Below, piece by piece: positions 58,432-64,000 of a DNA stretch of 64,000 bases; the first letter of the stretch is position 1; every line of letters begins with the position of its first letter. Made by a program: the position numbers and the translations under genes. This DNA is from Nocardioides panacis (GTDB lineage Bacteria; Actinomycetota; Actinomycetes; Propionibacteriales; Nocardioidaceae). The DNA is taken from contig NZ_CP077062.1 of NCBI RefSeq assembly GCF_019039255.1, positions 3,906,001 to 3,970,000 on the forward strand. The letters run 5' to 3'. The notes below the pieces were generated by a model. It saw only the letters and a list, made by a program, of their open reading frames with translations. It was not told where the DNA came from and made no database searches.

Positions 58432-59604
58432 TCAGAGCAGCGGCTGGGTGCGACCCGGCTCGGGACGGTGCGCGGTCGCCTCCTCCAGGCGCCGGGCTCG
58501 GCGCCCCCGGGCCCCGGAGGCGAAGCTGTCCGCGCGGATCACCAGGTAGCCCAGGAGCAGACCGGCGACCAGGGAGTAGCCGGTGGCCAGACCGGCCTCG
58601 AGCAGCGACACCTCGTGGTCGAGCAGGCTGGTCGCGACGACTGCCAGCGCGGCGACCCCGAACCCGGTGCCCCACCAGCCCTGGCGGCGCCGCGCCCGGG
58701 TGGACACGCCCCAGGCCAGCGCCGGGATGCCGAGCAGGAGCTCGGTGGGACGCGGGACGGCGCCGAGCACGTCGCGCAGCCGGTGGGTGGTGCCCTCGAT
58801 GGCGTCCACCACCTCCGGGGAGCCCCAGCGGCCGATCGCCTCGGTGTAGGCCAGCGTCACGGCCAGCAGCCCGATGCCGCTGACCAGCATCACCGCGCCG
58901 CGCCGGCCGAGGCCGTGCAGGCCGGCCGCCAGCCGGTAGGCCAGCGCCAGTGCGCCGAGCAGCGAGAGGCCGAGGACCAGGTAGGAGGCCCGCTCGAGGG
59001 ACACCTGGGCGTCGTAGGCGTTGGCCGCGAGCGCCGCGACCACCGCCACCAGGACGGCGAGCAGGCACTCGCGGGCGACGGCGCCGAACCGGGCCGCCGG
59101 GCCGGTCACCATCACGCCGAGGACGGCGCCGACCACCGCAGTGGTCACCGCCGCGGCGGCCGGCAGCACCGGCAGCGAGGTGAGCAGCGCGGCGAGGACC
59201 AGCACTAGGGCCAGGGCACCGGCGACGACCGGCCGGCCGCCGGTGCGGGCGGCCAGCGCGAACGCGAACGTCACGGTGACCGTGGCGGCCCCGGCCTGCG
59301 GGACCCAGGCGGGCACGTCGAGCGGCGTCCAGGCCGCCACCAGGGCGGCGGTCCCCGCGAGGGTCAGCACCAGCCACAGCGCGCTGACCAGGTGCGCCGG
59401 CCAGCGGCGCACCCGGACAGGCTTGGGCGGGGGCAGCGCCTCGGGGGTCTCCCGGTCGTGGCCGGACGGGCGGACGGTGGCGAGCTCGGAGGGGCCGAGC
59501 GTGGCCGGCTCGGAGGGGGCGGGCCGCGCGGACCGGGACCAGCGCTGCCCGGCCTCCGGTGCGGCGCGTCGCCGTCCCGCGCGCTGGTCGGCTCGCGCGG
59601 TCAT
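58432..59604 (-). CDS. Multi-pass membrane protein of unknown function
   Basis: This 390-residue protein has a Pro/Arg-rich cytoplasmic N-terminus of about 65 residues and then ten or so transmembrane helices, ending in a basic tail. No transporter or enzyme motif is seen. ATG at 59604. It lies 49 bp from the biotinyl carrier gene and may be co-transcribed with it. Confidence 0.8.
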   Translation of the reverse strand: MTARADQRAGRRRAAPEAGQRWSRSARPAPSEPATLGPSELATVRPSGHDRETPEALPPPKPVRVRRWPAHLVSALWLVLTLAGTAALVAAWTPLDVPAWVPQAGAATVTVTFAFALAARTGGRPVVAGALALVLVLAALLTSLPVLPAAAAVTTAVVGAVLGVMVTGPAARFGAVARECLLAVLVAVVAALAANAYDAQVSLERASYLVLGLSLLGALALAYRLAAGLHGLGRRGAVMLVSGIGLLAVTLAYTEAIGRWGSPEVVDAIEGTTHRLRDVLGAVPRPTELLLGIPALAWGVSTRARRRQGWWGTGFGVAALAVVATSLLDHEVSLLEAGLATGYSLVAGLLLGYLVIRADSFASGARGRRARRLEEATAHRPEPGRTQPLL

Positions 59605-59693
59605 GGGGCCCCGTCCTGGTCGTGCCGGCCCCCGGTGGCCGACGCCCCGCAGGATACCAACGGCCGTCGCCCCAGGATCCGGCCCCGGGACCC

Positions 59694-60473
59694 TCAGAAG
59701 CGGCGGTTGGCCAGCGACGGGTTGGTGGCCCGGGCGTCGTCGAGGGCGTCCCGGCCGACCGACGCGGCCAGCACGTGGTCGCCGTCGCCGAGCTCGGCGA
59801 CCAGCTCCCCGGCGGGGCCGACGACCAGCGAGTGTCCGGTGTAGCGCGGACCCGGCTGGCCGACGGCGGCGACGTACACGGTGTTCTCGATGGCGCGCGC
59901 GGTGGCCAGCGTCCGCCAGTGGTGCACCTTCCCGGGGCCGGCCACCCACGCGGACGGCACGACGAGGAGCTCGGCGCCGCGGTCCACCAGCTCGCGGGCG
60001 AGCTCGGGGAAGCGCAGGTCGTAGCAGGTCATCAGCCCGACCGAGAAGCCGCCGACGTCGACCAGCACCGGCTCGACGGGGCCGGCGACCAGCCGGTCGG
60101 ACTCCTTGTAGCCGAAGGAGTCGTAGAGATGGATCTTGCGGTACGACGCCCGCAGCCCGTCCCGGTCGACGACGGCGAGGGTGTTGAAGGGCCGCTCCGG
60201 GTCCTCGCTGCGCTCGAACATGCCGGCGACCACGGTGGTGCGCTGCTCGGCGGCGAAGGCGGTCAGCGCCGCGACGAACGGGCCGTCGAGCGGCTCGGCC
60301 ACGGCCGCGAGGTCCGAGCCGGGCGCGCCGAAGTCGCGCATGAACGCCTCGGGCAGCACCACCAGCCCGGTGTCGGGCTCCAGCGTGCCGGCGACCGCCG
60401 CGAGGGCGGCACGGTTCTCGGCGGACTCGAGCGAGGACGCCTTCTGCACCAGGGCGAGACGGAGGGAGCTCAC
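59694..60473 (-). CDS. Carbon-nitrogen hydrolase (nitrilase superfamily)
   Basis: This 259-residue amidase-type hydrolase has the Glu-Lys-Cys triad: Glu in LVVLPEAFMRDFG, Lys in YRKIHLYDSFGYKESD and Cys in GLMTCYDLRFPELA. Length and motifs fit the omega-amidase/Nit branch, which repairs or degrades small amides. The GTG at 60473 gives the normal start (SSLRLALVQ). It is divergent from the MobA-like gene with a 25-bp gap. Confidence 0.9.
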   Translation of the reverse strand: MSSLRLALVQKASSLESAENRAALAAVAGTLEPDTGLVVLPEAFMRDFGAPGSDLAAVAEPLDGPFVAALTAFAAEQRTTVVAGMFERSEDPERPFNTLAVVDRDGLRASYRKIHLYDSFGYKESDRLVAGPVEPVLVDVGGFSVGLMTCYDLRFPELARELVDRGAELLVVPSAWVAGPGKVHHWRTLATARAIENTVYVAAVGQPGPRYTGHSLVVGPAGELVAELGDGDHVLAASVGRDALDDARATNPSLANRRF

Positions 60474-60498
60474 CCCTCCACCCTGCCAGACTGGGCGC

Positions 60499-61089
60499 GT
60501 GGAGCACCCCGGAGATCCCCTGCGCCTCGGCGCCGTCGTGCTCACGGGCGGGACGGCGGCCCGGATGGGCGGTGCCGACAAGGCCGCCCTGCAGGTCGAC
60601 GGCGTGACGCTGCTGGAGCGCTCGCTCGCCGCGACGGTCGGCGTGGCCGAGGTGGTCGTGGTGGGCGAGCAGGTGCCCACGTCGCGGTCGGTGCGCTGGA
60701 CCCGCGAGGAGCCGCCCGGCGGCGGTCCGGCGGCGGGCCTGCTCGCGGGTCTGGACCGGTTCGCCACCCCGCCGGACCTCGTCGTGGTGCTGGCGGTGGA
60801 CATGCCGCGCGTGAACGGCGGCACGGTGGCCCGGCTGACCTGGGCCGTCGAGGCCGACCCGGAGGTGGACGGCGCGGTGCTCGTCGACGCCGACGGGCGC
60901 CGCCAGACCCTCGCGGCGGTCTACCGGCACGCCGCCCTGACCGCGGCGCGTCCCGCGGACCCGGCCGACGACCACGGCCTGCCGGTGCGCCGGCTGCTCG
61001 CCGCGCTGCGCCTCGTCGAGGTCCCGGCCGTCGGGGACGAGGCCCGGGACGTGGACACCTGGGAGTCGTTGCGCGACCTCACTCAATGA
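60499..61089 (+). CDS. Molybdenum cofactor guanylyltransferase-like protein (MobA family)
   Basis: This 196-residue nucleotidyltransferase has AVVLTGGTAARMGGADKAAL, the (L/V)(A/T)GGxxxRMGxxK signature, and AVDMPRV as the metal-binding strand. It would attach GMP to molybdopterin or act on a similar cofactor. The first conserved Ala-Gly is Thr-Gly here, as in some actinobacterial members. The GTG at 60499 is used. A small DUF6457 gene follows, a common pairing. Confidence 0.87.
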   Translation: MEHPGDPLRLGAVVLTGGTAARMGGADKAALQVDGVTLLERSLAATVGVAEVVVVGEQVPTSRSVRWTREEPPGGGPAAGLLAGLDRFATPPDLVVVLAVDMPRVNGGTVARLTWAVEADPEVDGAVLVDADGRRQTLAAVYRHAALTAARPADPADDHGLPVRRLLAALRLVEVPAVGDEARDVDTWESLRDLTQ

Positions 61090-61164
61090 CCTGGTCCGCG
61101 GAGCGCTGATCGACCTCGGGTGAGGCGTTTCCGGTTGCCAGATCGGACTTTGCGTACCACGCTG

Positions 61165-61221
61165 GTCGGGTGAACCTGCACGACTGGATCGACGAGCTCT
61201 GCGACGTACTCGACATCGAGA
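61165..61221 (+). promoter_or_regulatory. Leader of the DUF6457 gene
   Basis: The gene starts GTG AAC CTG CAC at 61170 without a strong ribosome site; the preceding 80 bp include TTGCCAGATCGGACTTTGCG, which could be a -35/-10 region. Tentative. Confidence 0.3.
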
Positions 61222-61475
61222 CCGAGGTGGACGAGGCGCTGGTCCTCGACCTCGCCCGGGACGCCGCGCACAACGTCGAGCGTCCCGCCGCCCCGATCAC
61301 CACCTACCTGCTCGGCTACGCCGCGGCCCTGCACGAGGCCGATCCGGAGCGGGTCGAGAAGCTCGCGGCCGCTGCGACGGCGCTCGCCGAGCGCTGGGAC
61401 GGCAAGGACCCCGAGGCGGAGGCCGAGGACATCGAGCTCGACGACGAGGCGATCAAGCTCGTCGACGCCGACTGA
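61170..61475 (+). CDS. DUF6457-type small protein
   Basis: This 101-residue acidic helical protein begins NLHDWIDELCDVLDIE and contains DLARDAAHNVERPAAPITTYLLGYAAAL, the pattern of DUF6457, a family usually found next to MobA-like genes. It may bind the molybdopterin enzyme or its cofactor transferase. Function unknown. GTG start. Confidence 0.85.
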   Translation: MNLHDWIDELCDVLDIETEVDEALVLDLARDAAHNVERPAAPITTYLLGYAAALHEADPERVEKLAAAATALAERWDGKDPEAEAEDIELDDEAIKLVDAD

Positions 61476-61508
61476 GCGGTCACCCGGCCCCGCCCTAGGG
61501 TGGGGGCC

Positions 61509-62486
61509 ATGCGCGCTGTCATCGCCCCGGACCCGGGCGGCCTCGAGGCCCTCGTCGTCACCGACCTCCCCGACCCGAAGCCGGGACCCGGCGAGGTCGT
61601 GATCGACATGACCGCCACCGCGGTCAACCGCGCGGACACCATGCAGCGCCAGGGCTTCTACCCGCCGCCGCCCGGCGCGTCCGACGTGCTGGGACTCGAG
61701 TGCTCCGGCGTGGTCAGCGCCGTGGGCGAGGGTGTCGACGCCTGGTCGGTGGGCGACGAGGTCTGCGCCCTGCTCGCCGGCGGCGGGTACGGCGAGAAGG
61801 TGCTCGTCCCGGCCGGCCAGGTGATGCCGGTCCCCGAGGGCGTCGACCTGGTCACCGCCGGGGCGCTGCCCGAGGTGGCCGCCACGGTCTGGTCCAACCT
61901 GTTCATGATCGCCGGCCTGCAGCAGGGCGAGACGCTGCTCGTGCACGGCGGCGGCGGAGGCATCGGCACCTTCGCGATCCAGCTCGCCCACGCGCTCGGC
62001 GCCCGGGTGGTCACCACCGCCGGGTCGCAGGAGAAGCTCGACGCCTGCCGCGCGCTGGGCGCCGACGTGACGATCAACTACAAGGAGCAGGACTTCGTCG
62101 AGGAGGTCATGAAGGCCACCGACGGGGCAGGCGTCGACGTCATCCTGGACAACATGGGCGCGAAGTACCTCCCCCGCAACGTCGAGGCGCTGGCCACCGA
62201 GGGCCGGCTGGTCGTGATCGGCCTGATGGGCGGCGCGAAGGGTGAGCTCGACCTGGGCCTGCTGCTGCGCAAGCGCGGGGCGGTGATCGCCACCTCGCTG
62301 CGCGCCCGCCCGGTCGAGGAGAAGACCGCGATCTGCGCGTCGTTGGTCGAGCACGTCTGGCCGCTGGTCGCCGACGGCTCGGTGAAGACCCTGGTGCACG
62401 CGACCCTGCCGCTGGAGGAGGTCCGCGAGGCTCACCGGATCATGGAGGCCAGCGACCACATCGGCAAGATCGTGCTCACGGCCTAG
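61509..62486 (+). CDS. NAD(P)H-quinone oxidoreductase (zeta-crystallin/PIG3 type)
   Basis: This 325-residue medium-chain reductase lacks zinc ligands, as expected for the quinone reductase branch. It has VNRADTMQRQGFYPPPPGAS, the glycine-rich NADPH loop GGGGGIGTFAIQ and a quinone-side segment PRNVEALATEGRLVVIGLMGG. The PIG3 subfamily signature (NRADxxQRxGxYPPP) is clear. ATG at 61509. It is close before the proteasome activator gene. Confidence 0.92.
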   Translation: MRAVIAPDPGGLEALVVTDLPDPKPGPGEVVIDMTATAVNRADTMQRQGFYPPPPGASDVLGLECSGVVSAVGEGVDAWSVGDEVCALLAGGGYGEKVLVPAGQVMPVPEGVDLVTAGALPEVAATVWSNLFMIAGLQQGETLLVHGGGGGIGTFAIQLAHALGARVVTTAGSQEKLDACRALGADVTINYKEQDFVEEVMKATDGAGVDVILDNMGAKYLPRNVEALATEGRLVVIGLMGGAKGELDLGLLLRKRGAVIATSLRARPVEEKTAICASLVEHVWPLVADGSVKTLVHATLPLEEVREAHRIMEASDHIGKIVLTA

Positions 62487-62495
62487 GGTGGAGCC

Positions 62496-63074
62496 ATGAC
62501 CTCTGAGCACCCCGACGACCAGTCCCGCGGCGACGCGGGGAGCGACGACCCGCGCGTGATGATCATCGGGCCCGACGGGACGGCGACGGCCGGCGGCCCG
62601 CCCTCCGAGGACGGTGAGCGCAACCTCACCGACCTGGTCGAGCAGCCCGCGAAGGTGATGCGGATCGGCGGGATGATCCGGCAGCTGCTGGAGGAGGTGA
62701 AGGCGGCCCCGCTCGACGAGGCCAGCCGGACCCGCCTCGCCGGGATCTACGAGGCCTCCATCAAGGAGCTCGAGGAGGGCCTCGCCCCCGAGCTCGTCGA
62801 GGAGCTGGAGCGGCTGTCGCTGCCGTTCGCCTCCGACACCCCCTCCGAGGCGGAGCTGCGGATCGCCCAGGCCCAGCTGGTCGGCTGGCTCGAGGGCCTG
62901 TTCCACGGCATCCAGACCGCGATCTACGCCCAGCAGGTCGCGGCCCGCGCCCAGCTCGAGCAGATGCGTCGGGCCCTGCCGCCCGGGATGACGCCGGACG
63001 ACGCCGGCCACACCCCCGGTCGGCCCGCCCACCCCGGCGAGGAGCCCGGCAACCGCGGCGGCATGTACCTCTGA
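62496..63074 (+). CDS. bpa: Bacterial proteasome activator Bpa (PafE)
   Basis: This 192-residue ATP-independent activator forms a dodecameric ring on the 20S proteasome and opens its gate for unfolded proteins. The central four-helix core (RIGGMIRQLLEEVKAAPLDEA, YEASIKELEEGLAPELVEEL, QLVGWLEGLFHGIQTAIYAQQ) is intact and the C-terminus ends GGMYL, the gate-opening hydrophobic-Tyr-X motif. It implies that the organism has a proteasome. ATG at 62496 is 9 bp after the quinone reductase stop. Confidence 0.92.
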   Translation: MTSEHPDDQSRGDAGSDDPRVMIIGPDGTATAGGPPSEDGERNLTDLVEQPAKVMRIGGMIRQLLEEVKAAPLDEASRTRLAGIYEASIKELEEGLAPELVEELERLSLPFASDTPSEAELRIAQAQLVGWLEGLFHGIQTAIYAQQVAARAQLEQMRRALPPGMTPDDAGHTPGRPAHPGEEPGNRGGMYL

Positions 63075-63164
63075 GCGATCCACCCCTCGGACGTCCTGGG
63101 CTGTCCAGGCTTTCTAGTCCGAACGCCGGGTGCAGGCAGCAGCGGCAGACCGCCGTACCCGGAT

Positions 63165-63221
63165 AGTCCGTGACGTTCCTGCTGCCTACGGGCCGGGGTG
63201 ACAGCAAGTTCGTCACGGACT
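63165..63221. terminator. Bidirectional hairpin between bpa and the SdhB-type gene
   Basis: AGTCCGTGACG (63165-63175) pairs with CGTCACGGACT (63211-63221), and part of the interior (CTGCTG/CAGC) extends the stem. It lies between convergent genes and probably terminates both. Confidence 0.75.
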
Positions 63222-63231
63222 AACCGGAGAG

Positions 63232-64000
63232 TCAGACCTCGTCGCGGGAGGCGCGGTCCTGGGAGCGCAGGCCGATCTTGCTGCCGAGCCAGGTGACCGG
63301 GTCGTACTTCCGGTCCACGACGCGCTCCTTCATCGGGATGATCGCGTTGTCGGTGATGTGGATGCCCTCCGGGCAGACCTCGGTGCAGCACTTGGTGATG
63401 TTGCACATCCCCAGGCCGGCCGCGTCCTGGGCGAGCTTGCGGCGGTCGTTGGTGTCGAGCGGGTGCATGTCCAGCTCGGCGTACCGCAGGAAGAACCGCG
63501 GCCCGGCGAACGCCTCCTTGTTGTCCTCGTGGTCGCGTACGACGTGGCAGACGTCCTGGCACAGGAAGCACTCGATGCACTTGCGGAACTCCTGGCCGCG
63601 CTCCACGTCGGCCTGCATCATCCGGCGCTTGCCGTCGGCGTCGCGCGGGGTGAGCTTCGCCGCCGGCACCTGCTTGGCCTTCTCGTAGTTGAACGAGACG
63701 TCGGTGACCAGGTCGCGGATCACCGGGAACGCGCGCAGCGGGGTGATCGTGATGGTCTCGGTCTCGTCGAAGTCCGAGAGCCGGGTCATGCACATCAGCC
63801 GTGGCCGGCCGTTGATCTCCGCGCTGCACGACCCGCACTTGCCGGCCTTGCAGTTCCACCGGACCGCGAGGTCGCCGGCCTGGGTGGCCTGCAGCCGGTG
63901 CACCGCGTCCAGCACGACCTCGCCCTCCTCGACCTGGACGGTGTAGTCGCCGAGGTCGCCCCCGCTGCGGTCGCCCCGCCACACGCGCAGGCTCAGGTCG
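63232..64000 (-). CDS. Succinate dehydrogenase/fumarate reductase iron-sulfur subunit, partial
   Basis: This is the electron-transfer subunit of a complex II enzyme. The gene continues past the right edge: the frame is open to base 64000 with DLSLRVWRGD before the GTG at 63984, as in the N-terminus of family members. The three cluster sites are visible: [2Fe-2S] at NCKAGKCGSC, [4Fe-4S] at CIECFLCQDVC, and the last cluster at CNITKCC with TEVCP. The closest type is the actinobacterial SdhB/FrdB partner of a SdhC-A-B operon lying to the right. It is convergent with bpa. Confidence 0.92.
   Translation of the reverse strand, partial: DLSLRVWRGDRSGGDLGDYTVQVEEGEVVLDAVHRLQATQAGDLAVRWNCKAGKCGSCSAEINGRPRLMCMTRLSDFDETETITITPLRAFPVIRDLVTDVSFNYEKAKQVPAAKLTPRDADGKRRMMQADVERGQEFRKCIECFLCQDVCHVVRDHEDNKEAFAGPRFFLRYAELDMHPLDTNDRRKLAQDAAGLGMCNITKCCTEVCPEGIHITDNAIIPMKERVVDRKYDPVTWLGSKIGLRSQDRASRDEV

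Overview
The window is high-GC actinobacterial chromosome, most like Nocardioides or a close relative in the Propionibacteriales. The evidence is strong G/C third-position bias, frequent GTG starts, many 4-nt ATGA/GTGA gene overlaps, a bacterial proteasome activator (Bpa), a GTP-type PEP carboxykinase and chains of Asp23-like genes. I see no rRNA, CRISPR array or intact insertion sequence. Three tRNA genes are present: Arg-ACG, Ser-GCU and Ser-UGA.

Layout from left to right. 1-3.9 kb: a molybdenum hydroxylase (IorA/IorB type) with a PucR regulator. 4.2-11.7 kb: a polyol uptake and catabolism operon (DeoR regulator, binding protein, two permeases, sorbitol-type dehydrogenase, small kinase, mannitol 2-dehydrogenase) with no ABC ATPase gene. 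11.8-16 kb: ROK kinase, L,D-transpeptidase, aldo/keto reductase, DUF4232 lipoprotein, small membrane protein and a BLUF photoreceptor. 16.1-20.3 kb: a MatC-like malonate/dicarboxylate carrier overlapping a CaiB-type CoA-transferase, with a divergent GntR regulator and a TauE-like permease. 20.5-23 kb: a DHA2 exporter divergent from a double-domain MarR regulator. 23.0-31 kb: directly after tRNA-Arg, a visibly lower-GC island. It holds a Rieske oxygenase, its reductase, a Zn-alcohol dehydrogenase, a CBU_0592-like membrane protein and a small beta-rich protein, plus a LuxR regulator and an Amt-family protein that lacks both pore histidines.

31.3-36.2 kb: aldo/keto reductase, TPR-GGDEF protein, ABM monooxygenase, cupin and MFS exporter. 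36.3-40.2 kb: an ECF sigma factor with an Asp23-like gene, divergent from a seven-gene overlapping Asp23/AmaP operon that includes a tiny J-domain-like protein. 40.2-45.6 kb: aldose epimerase, aldo/keto reductase, PEP carboxykinase and a TrmB/LuxR-type regulator. 45.8-52.8 kb: a likely protease-signalling locus made of a small exported peptide with two DTGWD motifs, a TPR-CHAT protease, a small partner protein, an ECF-type sigma factor and a cytoplasmic subtilase, with a HopA1-family protein transcribed divergently. 52.8-64 kb: metallophosphoesterase, tRNA-Ser genes, PH-domain membrane protein, SpoIIE-type phosphatase, biotinyl carrier protein, nitrilase, MobA-like protein, quinone oxidoreductase, Bpa, and an SdhB/FrdB subunit cut by the right edge.

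The points most worth a second look are the Amt homologue without its twin histidines beside the Rieske cluster and three copies of a shared palindrome; the CHAT-subtilase-sigma locus with its DTGWD peptide; the tandem MarR regulator; a 56-bp repeat that sits only at convergent gene ends; and three genes each broken by one base at a G/C homopolymer. The last could be sequencing error, slippage or real decay. All functions are read from the sequence and from family knowledge; no database search was run.
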